A stretch of 64,000 bases of DNA from UBA5336 sp039815055 (GTDB lineage Bacteria > Pseudomonadota > Alphaproteobacteria > Caulobacterales > Hyphomonadaceae), in assembly GCA_039815055.1 (NCBI GenBank), contig JBCCAA010000003.1:23334-87333 (forward strand). The letters are read 5' to 3'. The notes under the pieces were generated by a model. The model was given only the letters and a program-made list of their open reading frames with translations. It had not been told where the DNA came from and made no database searches. The translations under genes and the position numbers were made by a program. Below, piece after piece: positions 27,085-35,827 of the stretch (within the stretch, counting starts at the first letter, position 1; every line of letters starts with the position of its first letter).

Positions 27085-27169
27085 GGCTGCGTCCAGTCTG
27101 CCAATCGGGGGATTGGAGTCGTTTCATCGGGGTATCAGAGTCTTTTTATCGGGGGTTCAGAGTCACTCT
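27082..27169 (+). repeat. 22-bp direct iterons (three clear, one degenerate)
   Basis: Copies start at 27104, 27126 and 27148, exactly 22 bases apart. Their shared pattern is ATCGGGG, two or three variable bases, then a G/A-rich step into GAGTC: ATCGGGGGATTGGAGTC, ATCGGGGTATCAGAGTC and ATCGGGGGTTCAGAGTC. The preceding 22 bases (27082-27103) keep only AGTC at the same phase and look like a decayed copy. They are the likely RepA-binding sites. Phasing of 22 bases puts all copies on one face of the helix. Confidence 0.82.
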
Positions 27170-27352
27170 GTCTTCAAAAAACAAGATTTTATCTTTTAAA
27201 AACAAAACAGTGCTAGGAAGAACAGTATCTTGTAACTAAGAATAACAGAAATTTAACACGCAACTTTTTCTATTGGCTACAAAAGATTACCAAACCAAGC
27301 TGAACAACCCTCTGATTTATTTAATAAATACTCTTCTGATCGTATTTTTCTT

Positions 27353-27396
27353 TGATGTGCGGTATTTTTTAGTATATGCTAAGAAAAAGCGCACAT
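27353..27396 (+). promoter_or_regulatory. predicted parA promoter with overlapping inverted repeat
   Basis: TTGATG (27353-27358) and TATGCT (27375-27380) are 16 bases apart and could be -35 and -10 boxes. The arms ATGTGCG (27355-27361) and CGCACAT (27390-27396) flank the -10 box and reach the first ATG of parA, which would suit autorepression by ParA or RepA. Confidence 0.45.
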
Positions 27397-28807
27397 GGCG
27401 GGAAGATTCATGGCATCCGAGCAGCCTCCCTATTTCAACATTTCCCCGGATTCTGCTTTGGTGGAACTTGGAGATTCTGTTACGACCGCAGAGTTTTCTG
27501 ATCTGGCACAAGCCTGCGCCAGAGGTCGAGAAGACTTGGTTAGCCGTGGATTGGAGGCGGACGGACACAAGACGTTGAGGCGATTTTCGACCTGGGAAAT
27601 CACTCGCTATCTGATCCCAGTGGCAACAGCTCATTTCCGCAGAGTGCTGAAGCAAAACCCTGATTTGCCGCAAGGCCTGTCAGAGACAGAAGGCGGTGCC
27701 AAATGGTTCACGCTTGATGAGGTCTTGCGCCTACGCGCCTATTTTGGATCGGTCGGATCAAAGGCTAAGGAATATCTGCCATACCGGCCTGCGGGTTTGC
27801 CCGCCAAGGTTGCTGCTGTGGCGAATTTCAAGGGTGGGGTAGGCAAGACATCAACCTGCGCGCATCTCGCAATGTCAGCAGCCCTTGACGGGTACAAGGT
27901 TCTGGTGATCGATCTCGACAGCCAGGGATCGATCACGTCGATGTTTGGGGGTCAGGTTGCGGACGAATGGAAAACCGTGTTCCCTTTGTTGGCACGTCAT
28001 TACGCCTTGCATCTGCGCCGCACCAATCAGGGACGCATTGATCGGGGCGAGGCGCCGATCCCGCTGGATGAGACATTGAGTGAAGCGCTTGGCATGACGG
28101 CCAGCGACTTGGTGCAAAAGACGCATTGGCCCAATATCGATCTGATCGGATCCCAGCTCAATCTTTACTGGGCGGAATTCCAGATACCCGTGTGGCGTAC
28201 TCAGGCCCGTTCTTGGAAGCTGTGGGATGCGCTAAGCGACATGCTGTCTGCCGATAGCCTTTTGGATGATTACGATCTGGTGTTTCTGGATACGCCCCCG
28301 GCATTGGGGTATCTCACGATCAATGGTCTGGCGGCGGCCGATATATTGCTGGTGCCGGTGGGGGCGTCATTTCTGGAATTTGATAGCACGGGGCGGTTCT
28401 TTGACATGCTGCATGCTACTTTTGCCTCGATAGAAGAGGGGGAGAATATGGCCGCCCGTGCCCTTGGCCTGCCGGAGACGGCGTTTGAATGGGACGCAGT
28501 GCGCGCGGTAATCACCCGCTATGACGGCACCCAACAGGCTGAGCTTGCCAGCCTGATGCAGGCCTATCTCGGCCGCACGCTCAGCCCGCAGCGACAGGAC
28601 TACACCGCGCTGATTGGCCAGGCTGGTGAACAGGTCAGCGGTATCTACGAGGCTGATTACCGCGATTTCAACCGGGAAACCTATGTACGCGGCCGTGAAG
28701 TTTTCGATGCGACTTATGCTGCGTTCAAGACATTACTCTTGGGTGTATGGCGGCGCGATGAACGCGCTGCGGCCGATGCCACGGAAGGCAAGGGTACCGC
28801 AGCATGA
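27395..28807 (+). CDS. parA: plasmid partition ATPase ParA
   Basis: A 470-residue ParA of the long (type Ia-like) class. About 130 N-terminal residues include a probable DNA-binding segment (LRRFSTWEITRYLI ... WFTLDEVLRLRAYFG). The deviant Walker A KGGVGKTS starts at residue 146, Walker A' is VLVIDLDSQGS and Walker B is DLVFLDTPPALGYL. ParA drives plasmid segregation with ParB and usually represses its own operon through the N-terminal domain. An ATG at 27410 has a GGGAAGA just upstream and may be the real start. It is followed 84 bases later by parB. Confidence 0.93.
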   Translation: MAGRFMASEQPPYFNISPDSALVELGDSVTTAEFSDLAQACARGREDLVSRGLEADGHKTLRRFSTWEITRYLIPVATAHFRRVLKQNPDLPQGLSETEGGAKWFTLDEVLRLRAYFGSVGSKAKEYLPYRPAGLPAKVAAVANFKGGVGKTSTCAHLAMSAALDGYKVLVIDLDSQGSITSMFGGQVADEWKTVFPLLARHYALHLRRTNQGRIDRGEAPIPLDETLSEALGMTASDLVQKTHWPNIDLIGSQLNLYWAEFQIPVWRTQARSWKLWDALSDMLSADSLLDDYDLVFLDTPPALGYLTINGLAAADILLVPVGASFLEFDSTGRFFDMLHATFASIEEGENMAARALGLPETAFEWDAVRAVITRYDGTQQAELASLMQAYLGRTLSPQRQDYTALIGQAGEQVSGIYEADYRDFNRETYVRGREVFDATYAAFKTLLLGVWRRDERAAADATEGKGTAA

Positions 28808-28891
28808 TGTGCGTGTTTGTCGTATGAAACAAAGACACTGCATCAGAGAGGAGCAGGGCAGGGTAGACTGCCGGGGCAAAAGGAGGAACCT

Positions 28892-29896
28892 ATGGCAAAG
28901 CGCAAGCGATTGACCCCGGCTCAGGCCGACTATCTTTCCGCCAATCCGGCGGGGGCGTCATCGCAAATTTGCTCTGATACGCCAACGGGCGCCCTGCGGG
29001 GGCCAATCAGCCAGGTTTCAGGTGATGCCGCGGCCCACGCCGCTCTGGATGAATTGGCCGGTGAGATACGCCAGGCCCGCGACAGCGGTCGCTTGATTCA
29101 GGAAATTTCCCTCGATGAGATCGACATGGAATATCTGGTGCGTGACCGCGTGGTGGCTGATGACCAGGAAATGACGGCACTGATGCAATCGATTGCAACC
29201 CGTGGCCAGCAGCATCCGATCGAAGTCGTGCAGCTTGCCGCAGATCGGTATGGTCTGATTTCCGGTTGGCGCAGGGTGACGGCTCTTAAACGATTGCGGG
29301 CCACCGGGACAGACGGTTTCGAAACCGCGCTGGCGATTTTGCGTCAGCCTGATACGGCAGCAGATGCCTATCTGTCCATGGTTGAGGAAAATGAAATCCG
29401 CGTTGGGCTGAGCTATTATGAGCGCGCCCGTATCGCGGCAAAGGCAGTAGAGCAGGGGGTCTACGAGACAGAAAAGGCCGCTTTGCTTTCCCTATTTCGT
29501 AACGCCAGCAGGGCCAAGCGCTCAAAAATTCGGTCCTTTCTGCCTATCTATCATACCCTCGACGATGCATTGTCCTTTGCGGGCGCCATTCCGGAACGTC
29601 TGGGCCTGCGCCTGTCGGCGGCCCTTGAAGAGCATGCGCAGTTTGCTGAAACTCTAAAGACGATCTTGTCACAAACCCCCCCGGACAGTCCGGAGGCAGA
29701 AATGGCACTGATCGACGAGTTGCTGTCACCCGCAAGCAGATCCCCGCGTACTGCGTCGGCGACCTCTGCCGGTGGGGCAGACGCTTCCCGTGCGGTCACA
29801 GTGCAGATGAAAACGCCCGGCACAATCACCCTACGCGGTCCGGGTGCAAATGCGGCGCTGTTAAAAAAGCTTAAGCGCTGGCTGGATGAAAATTGA
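28892..29896 (+). CDS. parB: plasmid partition protein ParB
   Basis: A 334-residue ParB. The start is the ATG with a perfect AGGAGG at 28881-28886; a longer in-frame start lacks one. The N-terminal box with EISLDEIDMEYLVRDRV precedes the nucleotide-binding motifs QQHPIEVVQLAADRYGLISG and WRRVTALKRL. ENEIRVGLSYYERARIA is the ParB/RepB-type box III, followed by a helix-turn-helix (NASRAKRSKIRSFL). The C-terminus is a short basic dimerisation region. It binds parS and stimulates ParA. The only parS-like palindrome I see is at 24.8 kb. Confidence 0.92.
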   Translation: MAKRKRLTPAQADYLSANPAGASSQICSDTPTGALRGPISQVSGDAAAHAALDELAGEIRQARDSGRLIQEISLDEIDMEYLVRDRVVADDQEMTALMQSIATRGQQHPIEVVQLAADRYGLISGWRRVTALKRLRATGTDGFETALAILRQPDTAADAYLSMVEENEIRVGLSYYERARIAAKAVEQGVYETEKAALLSLFRNASRAKRSKIRSFLPIYHTLDDALSFAGAIPERLGLRLSAALEEHAQFAETLKTILSQTPPDSPEAEMALIDELLSPASRSPRTASATSAGGADASRAVTVQMKTPGTITLRGPGANAALLKKLKRWLDEN

Positions 29897-29993
29897 CGGC
29901 GGATCCAAGGGAAATACAAGAAGGCATGTAGAGGAGGGTGCACGGCTTGCGACCTGAAATCTCGTCCTGTAAAACCGTGGCCAATCCTGCAAC

Positions 29994-32684
29994 ATGTGCG
30001 GAGTGGGCTGTGTGGTGAGTCAACATAAGTACAAGACAGCAGCTCTGCTATCAGAAGAGATCGATCTTCTTAAGGGCTCCCCGCTTTTTGACAGCCAGTG
30101 GTATCGCAGCACCTATCCGGATGTAGACCTGTCCGGCTTGGCACCAGAGGAGCATTTTCTGCGCTATGGTGGCTTGCTTGGCCGGGACCCGGGACCGCGG
30201 TTTAATTCCCGGCTCTATTCCCAGCGTTTCGGATCCCAGATTCCGCCGGATACCCCGCCGCTGATCTATCACCTTCACCAGGCCCCCCATACCAAGCGCA
30301 AACCCGTTTCGACCTTCCGCAAGAAATTGTGGAGCGGGTTTTCAGAACAGGGGTTAGCGGGATTGCGTGCCGTGCTTGCCGAACCCGCCTATCACACCCA
30401 GGGTAAATCCGAGGCTGCGGTCAACCTGGCTCGTTGGGCCTCGGCAAACGGTCAGTGGGACGAAGCCGTGACTCTTCTCGAACAAGCACAGCAGATCACG
30501 ACGGACCTGGCGCAATCCGAACAAGTGGTGTTGCTGCTGATTGAGGCGTTGATCCGCGCGGGCCGTTTCGAAACGGCAGAGATGCAGCTCGCGCAGTGGC
30601 AAGCGGATAGAGGCGGGCGCCTCAGCGGAAATTTTGTCTGCGCCAAAAGCAACCTCCTGATGCTCAAAGGTGGCACAGAGGCGCATCGCCAGCGTGTGAC
30701 ATTGCTGAACGATCATTTCGTTGCTCACGGTCTCAGCCCGATTTCTCTGGCTGTACAGAATAAGGGATTGGTGTTCGGCAATATCCGCTTTGATCCGCCT
30801 GCGGCCCCGGTTGATGGGCCCAAGGTCAGTGTCCTGATGCCAGTTTACAATGCCGGCGCGTTCATTGAGGTCGCGATGCGATCGCTTCTGACCCAAACCT
30901 GGCAAAATCTCGAGATTGTCGCCATTGAGGATCACGGAACAGATGACAGCTGGGAGCGCCTGCAGGCCTTCGCCGCCGAGGACGACCGTGTCAGGGTTTT
31001 TCGCAATGATGTAAATATGGGGGCTTATCCGACACGCAATAGGGCTCTGCATCAGGCGACGGGCGATTTCATTACCGTGCACGACAGTGATGATTGGTCA
31101 CACCCGCAGATGATCGAACAGCAAGTTCTGGCGCTGCAGCAAAACCCTTCAGTCAAGGCTATCTGCTCTGCGATGGCGCGGGTTCATCCGGACATGGATT
31201 TCATTCAAAGGCCAAAGCGGGACAATCCCGTTTACATTCATCGCAGCTATCCCTCCTTAATGATCCGACGCGACGATCTGACGGAGCTGGGGGAATGGGA
31301 CAGTGTGTCTGCCAATGCAGATTCCGAGATGATGCACCGAATCCGTGCGCTCTGGGGGAAGGAGACCCTAAGCGATGCCCTGCCTGATGTGCCATTGTCG
31401 TTCTTTCTGGTGCATGAAAACTCCCTAACGCAGCAGGCTGGCACCAACCTGAATTCCGTCAGCTTCGGCATCCGCAAGGAATATAATCGTCAGGCGGGAT
31501 ATTGGCGGCAGCGGACGGAAAAGATGGATCTGGTGCGCCGCGACATGAAAACGCCCTTTCCGATCCCTCAGGGTTTGGCGCCACGCAACTGGCCGCGTAA
31601 CTTTCATTATGACGTGGTGCTGGTGTCCGATTTTGGGCGGACAGGGTTGGTCCAGGCGAACAACCTGTCCTGGTTGCATGCAGCGCACGCGATGGGCCTG
31701 CGCGTCGGGCTCTTCAACTGGCCGCGGGTTGATCACAGCCTGAATGACCTTTTGGACGCTTATCTTGATCTGACCTACCACGACAATTTTGATATATTGG
31801 TGCCTGAGGACAAGGTGACCTGTGATCTGGTTTTGGTATCTCATGCCGCGGTCCTGGATCAAACGATTGACGCGACGCCGACCATCGCCACCGATCAAGT
31901 TGTGATTCAGGCCGATATTCTGCACGAAGATCGCTGGTCCGGCCCTGGTCCGGTACGTGATCATGTTCGCCGCGCAACCCAAAGGTGCCGCACTCTGTTT
32001 GGGCAGGAGCCGACATGGTATGCGGTTGGAGCACGCGCTGCGCAACTGCTGCAGATTGGCGAACATAGGCCCGATCTGCACAGCGATACTTGGTATCCAG
32101 CTCTTAAAGTGCATCGACGTTCTTCAGGACGTGGCTCGGAACGTGGTGAGCGCGATATTTTGATTGGCACACGAGGTGGACCCAAGCCGGTATTTTGGCC
32201 CGTTGCAAAATCTGATATCAAGGCCGCTTTTTGTGCAAACGAGCCAGGCATCTCCATGCACTTTGAGGCTGGCGTACCTGAGCCTTTGCAAAAGATGAAA
32301 ACCACACCACGCAACTGGCAAACGATGTCCGAATCGCAGCCATCGGGCAGTGGTTTCTACCGGGACCTGGATTTTTACGTCGCCATCGGTAGCGAGGCAG
32401 CGATTCAGCCCTTGTTGCTGGAGGCGCTGCAAGCGATGGCGCATGGTGTGGTCGTGATTGCTCCGCCGCACGATAAGGACTTGCTTGGGCCGACCGCCCT
32501 TTATGCTGCGCCGGGTGCGGTTGCAGACTTGGTCAGATCCGTCTGGCAAGACCCTGCCCGCTATGCGGCTCAGGTCGCGGCGGGTCTGGATTTCGTGCAG
32601 GACAATTGTAACTCACAGCTGGTCGAGGATCGATTGCGAACATTGTTGACGGCGCCACGGCCTCAAGGCGAATGTTCGTCTTGA
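29994..32684 (+). CDS. large modular glycosyltransferase, GT2 plus unassigned C-terminal half
   Basis: An 896-residue protein. Two modules lie at about residues 30-105 (FDSQWYRSTYPDV...HFLRYGGLLGRDP, then a weaker second). A TPR-like helical region begins KLWSGFSEQGLAGLRAVL, close to the same region in the 19957-22764 protein. A GT2 GT-A domain starts near 280 (VSVLMPVYNAGAFIEVAMRS, IEDHGTDDSWERL, the metal site HDSDDWSHPQ). The last 370 residues (from about YDVVLVSDFGRTGLVQANNL) resemble a GT-B-like fold without a clear nucleotide-binding signature. It is a paralogue of the capsule transferases but lies beyond the partition genes. Start assignment is moderate. Confidence 0.78.
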   Translation: MCGVGCVVSQHKYKTAALLSEEIDLLKGSPLFDSQWYRSTYPDVDLSGLAPEEHFLRYGGLLGRDPGPRFNSRLYSQRFGSQIPPDTPPLIYHLHQAPHTKRKPVSTFRKKLWSGFSEQGLAGLRAVLAEPAYHTQGKSEAAVNLARWASANGQWDEAVTLLEQAQQITTDLAQSEQVVLLLIEALIRAGRFETAEMQLAQWQADRGGRLSGNFVCAKSNLLMLKGGTEAHRQRVTLLNDHFVAHGLSPISLAVQNKGLVFGNIRFDPPAAPVDGPKVSVLMPVYNAGAFIEVAMRSLLTQTWQNLEIVAIEDHGTDDSWERLQAFAAEDDRVRVFRNDVNMGAYPTRNRALHQATGDFITVHDSDDWSHPQMIEQQVLALQQNPSVKAICSAMARVHPDMDFIQRPKRDNPVYIHRSYPSLMIRRDDLTELGEWDSVSANADSEMMHRIRALWGKETLSDALPDVPLSFFLVHENSLTQQAGTNLNSVSFGIRKEYNRQAGYWRQRTEKMDLVRRDMKTPFPIPQGLAPRNWPRNFHYDVVLVSDFGRTGLVQANNLSWLHAAHAMGLRVGLFNWPRVDHSLNDLLDAYLDLTYHDNFDILVPEDKVTCDLVLVSHAAVLDQTIDATPTIATDQVVIQADILHEDRWSGPGPVRDHVRRATQRCRTLFGQEPTWYAVGARAAQLLQIGEHRPDLHSDTWYPALKVHRRSSGRGSERGERDILIGTRGGPKPVFWPVAKSDIKAAFCANEPGISMHFEAGVPEPLQKMKTTPRNWQTMSESQPSGSGFYRDLDFYVAIGSEAAIQPLLLEALQAMAHGVVVIAPPHDKDLLGPTALYAAPGAVADLVRSVWQDPARYAAQVAAGLDFVQDNCNSQLVEDRLRTLLTAPRPQGECSS

Positions 32685-32711
32685 ACGGGTAAATACCGGC
32701 GGTCGCGCGTA

Positions 32712-33407
32712 CTAGAGCCGCTCTGAGGCCCAAACGGCGGCTTGGGTACGGTTCTTGACGCCAATCTTCTGAAAGCAGGTGCGTAGGTAAACTTTGACTG
32801 TTGCCTCACAGATGCCAAGTTCTTTCGCGATGTCCTTGTTTGATCCACCCTCCCGCAATTTGCGCAGAACAGCGTCTTCGCGCGGAGATAGAGGTGCAGT
32901 GACCACGGAGTTCTCCCATGGCGCCGGGGCGTGACCAGCGTTGTTTTTGGTATCGCCAGCCTTTTTGACGGTATTGGCTACTTCGCCCACATCACCTGTG
33001 GCAGATCTATGTTTTGCCGCTGGATCGGAGATGCAGTCGGTTGTGCGTGCAACGCGGTACCCTTGCATGACGACAGCTAATGCCCCGATCAGAGCTTCGG
33101 TCGGATAATCTTCCGGCATGATGGCTTGAACCTCGTCTCCCAGTAGGGAGCAGGCCGTGTCAACGGCGCTTTCCGGTATGATCAGCACGATACGAACACC
33201 AGGACAAACGGTGCGCAGATAGGTGATCTGAGAGGCCATCGCGCTCGGCGCTCTGCGAGTGTGCAGAACGACAACATCATCATCTTGTAAATCGGTGAGT
33301 TCGCTGGCTTTTGAGCAGATTGCGCCAATAACAAATTTACGGTGCTCGCAGGTGCTTTCCAGGATGTCCCGCACCATGTGAACCCGACTGACTATGAATA
33401 CCGCCAT
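32712..33407 (-). CDS. LuxR/NarL-type regulator with pseudo-receiver domain
   Basis: A 231-residue protein from an ATG with AGGAAA 8 bases upstream. Residues 1 to about 120 have the fold pattern of a response-regulator receiver (MAVFIVSRVHMVRDIL, VVVLHTRRAPSAM, VRIVLIIPESA), but the phospho-acceptor position after the third strand is VLHTRR instead of an Asp. The acidic pair near the N-terminus is also missing. The C-terminal 60 residues are a GerE helix-turn-helix (LSPREDAVLRKLREGGSNKD, ATVKVYLRTCFQKIGVKNRT). It probably regulates the adjacent secretion or RTX genes without phosphorylation; this is inference. Confidence 0.8.
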   Translation of the reverse strand: MAVFIVSRVHMVRDILESTCEHRKFVIGAICSKASELTDLQDDDVVVLHTRRAPSAMASQITYLRTVCPGVRIVLIIPESAVDTACSLLGDEVQAIMPEDYPTEALIGALAVVMQGYRVARTTDCISDPAAKHRSATGDVGEVANTVKKAGDTKNNAGHAPAPWENSVVTAPLSPREDAVLRKLREGGSNKDIAKELGICEATVKVYLRTCFQKIGVKNRTQAAVWASERL

Positions 33408-33949
33408 AAAACATGTTTCCTGCACTGTTCAAAACAAAAATCACAAATATTTGAAACGCGCTCTTTTAAGGCTTAAACTCCTGCAAGAGTTTGAAATAAT
33501 TCGCTAAATTTAGCATGGTCATAGCGGGCGCGTATTAAGCAAATGTTAGCTAGTGATTGTTTTATCAGGAAGAAATTTATCTTCAATGTGACAACATCCT
33601 GTCCAAAAGTGTTAAAACTCGATTTCTAGATGCTTTGAAAACCTGTGTTTTGTTTTTTTTTCAAAAGGTTAATGTGAAAGCTGATAGGCGGGTTAATTGT
33701 TTACGATATAAAAAAAATCTGTTTCGGGTTCAGTGACTCACACGCTATAGTTGCGCGTAAATTTATTAGATCTACTCTGAATAAGTTTTAGTGGTACCAC
33801 GACCCGCAAGGTTTTCACTTTCTCGTTAGGATAGCCGCACCAATCTCCCGATTCTGCCCGTTTCCTGTCCTTCTGGTCTAAGCCTTCTGCGTCCTATACG
33901 CCCCGCCCGGCCTCTTGGTACTCTATAGCTGTTAACCGGGGGAAATTTG
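33408..33949. promoter_or_regulatory. AT-rich divergent regulatory region between two LuxR-type genes
   Basis: About 540 bases, much more AT-rich than the genes around it (for example 33580-33720), with no credible open frame. It must contain the promoters of both regulators. I do not find a convincing repeated operator. Confidence 0.55.
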
Positions 33950-34987
33950 ATGAGTGTGTTGGGGTGGGCTGCAGTTTCTGCGTCCAATTATTGTCAATCG
34001 ACCATACTTAGAAAAAACTTAGCCACGTTCAGTGATGGCGCGTACATCCTGATAGATGTTTATGGCGGTAAACTTTTGTTGAAGTCCTCAGGATCTGCGG
34101 CCACAGCCCAGACCAATGCGCCTCGCGCGGCTGCGATGCGGATTGATCCTGCGCCGGGTGATATTGTTACACTCGAAGCATTCACGCCTGATCCTGATAC
34201 GTTGCCGCCGCTGCATGAAGACGGCCGTGAAGGGCGCTGGATTGCTTTTGCCTGCACCTTTCAGAACGGTGCGGTGGACCATATTTTCCTGCGCTTGCGC
34301 GAAGACAAACGCGACATCCATGTGGAAAGCATTCTCAATGCGATCTGGCCGGTCCTGCGAGTTGATTGCATTGCAAAAGTCACGAGCCCCGAGTCAGAAG
34401 CCGCAATCAGCGCGATGCTTTGGACGGTTTCCAAAAAGACCGATCTTGCCGTGTTCGTGCTCAACGTTGCGGGCGAAATCTTGCAGATGAACGAAGCTGG
34501 CCGTGACACGCTGGAGGCCGGGCAGATCCTGCAGGAGACATCTTCAGGTCTCACATGCAGTACATCGGCGCAAACGAGCGCGTTTCACAAAGCGATCCGA
34601 GCCTGCGTGTCTGAAAAACAGCACGATACAGATTTCATTCTGTTCTTGAATTCAAGTGACGGTCTGTCGCGCGTGCCAGTTTCGTTGACCCGCCATCAGG
34701 CGTCGCAATCGTCCATGCCCTTGGTGGTGGCAATCGTCCCGCAGGAGCCCGATCGTGAGCGTATCGAAAAACTGGCGCTCAAGATGGGGCTGACTCAGTC
34801 CGAGGCGCGGGTGGCGGCCCTCATGCAGATCGGCCTGCCGAACCGGGAGGCCGCGCGCATCGCCGGTCTTAAAGAGCAGACATTCAATACTTATTCAAAA
34901 CGCGTCATGGCAAAATTGAATGTCAACTGCCGCGCCGAGATCGCGCATATGCTCACATGGCAAGCTGCGATGGGGAGAGCGTCATGA
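33950..34987 (+). CDS. LuxR-family helix-turn-helix regulator
   Basis: A 345-residue protein from an ATG with GGGGGA 6-7 bases upstream; an adjacent TTG is also in frame. The first 250 residues show no clear receiver or autoinducer domain, but KTDLAVFVLNVAGEILQMNEAG looks PAS-like. The C-terminal 65 residues are a LuxR-type helix-turn-helix (LTQSEARVAALMQIGLPNRE, EQTFNTYSKRVMAKLNV). A PAS-like sensor plus LuxR output is common in Alphaproteobacteria. The gene overlaps the next one by 4 bases (ATGA) and runs towards the RTX and secretion genes, so it may control them. Confidence 0.78.
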   Translation: MSVLGWAAVSASNYCQSTILRKNLATFSDGAYILIDVYGGKLLLKSSGSAATAQTNAPRAAAMRIDPAPGDIVTLEAFTPDPDTLPPLHEDGREGRWIAFACTFQNGAVDHIFLRLREDKRDIHVESILNAIWPVLRVDCIAKVTSPESEAAISAMLWTVSKKTDLAVFVLNVAGEILQMNEAGRDTLEAGQILQETSSGLTCSTSAQTSAFHKAIRACVSEKQHDTDFILFLNSSDGLSRVPVSLTRHQASQSSMPLVVAIVPQEPDRERIEKLALKMGLTQSEARVAALMQIGLPNREAARIAGLKEQTFNTYSKRVMAKLNVNCRAEIAHMLTWQAAMGRAS

Positions 34988-35646
34988 CCAAGGTTACAAC
35001 AAGCAGCCAATTTGCCAAAGATCCGTCTAATGATCTTCGTCCTCTGCAGGCGCGTGCCGAACAGCTGCGCCAGACAGAAGCCGAAGACCATGCAGCGCTG
35101 CTGGCGATGTCCGATTCTGCAAAACCCACCGCAGTGAATGAAACCAAGGCAGCTAAAGATGAGCCTGCTCAGCAGCCCCGGTCTGATGCGGCCCCGGCTT
35201 CTCTTGCAGAGGCAGACATCCGGCGTCTTCAGCAGGACTTGACAAGCGGTGATGCCGCGCTTGCCCGACGGACGGATGTGGTCGAGTTCTACAACCGGGT
35301 GGTGAAGCTTTTCCAGACGCTCAATACGGGCATCGGTGAAATGTATGTTGCAAAAGCGGACGATGATCGCCGTGCTCTGAGCGCCCGGATTGACAAGCTG
35401 GAAGACGCCGTAAACCGGATGGAAGGGGCGTTGCGTATTGAACTCGAACCGGTGTTGCGCAAGGCCATGTCAGAGGTGGTCAGCGAACAGAATGCGTCCC
35501 GTCAGCCTGTTCGTTTCCGCCGGGCAATCTGGCCGGGGCTGATCCTGATTGTCGGTTTGGGTTTGGGTGCCGCCTTGCACGCGCCTTTGACCGACACTGC
35601 GGCGGCAACTGTTTCTAAAGCAAAAACATTTTTTTCGCCGAATTGA
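34984..35646 (+). CDS. single-pass membrane protein with coiled coil
   Basis: A 220-residue protein whose ATG overlaps the regulator's TGA. The N-terminal 85 residues are hydrophilic and low-complexity. Residues about 85-165 are helical (AEADIRRLQQDLTSGDAALA, RRALSARIDKLEDAVNRMEG). One transmembrane helix near residue 180 (AIWPGLILIVGLGLGAALHA) is followed by about 20 residues. The likely topology is a large cytoplasmic N-terminal part and a short periplasmic tail. I recognise no family. Coupling to a LuxR gene and position upstream of the RTX gene suggest a link to regulation or secretion of that system. Confidence 0.6.
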   Translation: MTKVTTSSQFAKDPSNDLRPLQARAEQLRQTEAEDHAALLAMSDSAKPTAVNETKAAKDEPAQQPRSDAAPASLAEADIRRLQQDLTSGDAALARRTDVVEFYNRVVKLFQTLNTGIGEMYVAKADDDRRALSARIDKLEDAVNRMEGALRIELEPVLRKAMSEVVSEQNASRQPVRFRRAIWPGLILIVGLGLGAALHAPLTDTAAATVSKAKTFFSPN

Positions 35647-35731
35647 TTAAAACTGTCCCCAAATGGGGGCAGAAGCACGATAGCTGAATTGCTGAAATCA
35701 CCGCGAAGGCGCCAATTTGTCTTCATTGAAC

Positions 35732-35748
35732 ACCGGGCTTGGCCCGGT
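35732..35748 (+). other. short hairpin in RTX leader
   Basis: ACCGGGC (35732-35738) and GCCCGGT (35742-35748) form a perfect 7-base stem with a 3-base loop, 80 bases before the RTX start. It could be a terminator of the upstream operon or a leader structure; the following T content is weak. Confidence 0.4.
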
Positions 35749-35827
35749 ATTTCTGGGGGAAGTTCAATAAAGACAGTGAAAACTGTCGTGTTTGTTCCGA
35801 ATCCGCTAACAAACGGAGAAATTTACA

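Larger units (their letters stand above)
27070..27300. other. iteron-type plasmid replication origin
   Basis: Between the divergent repA and parA genes are, in order, a perfect DnaA box, one degenerate and three clear 22-base iterons, and then more than 130 bases that are strongly AT-rich (from about 27165, with runs such as TTTTATCTTTTAAAAAC). This is the classical arrangement of an iteron-controlled origin: initiator sites next to a DnaA site and an unwinding region. The location beside the initiator gene supports the assignment. Confidence 0.8.

Noticed and set aside
29314..29327. CGGTTTCGAAACCG palindrome inside parB as a parS candidate
   Set aside because: It lies in conserved coding sequence, is shorter, and does not fit the spacing of known parS sites; the intergenic palindrome at 24.8 kb fits better.
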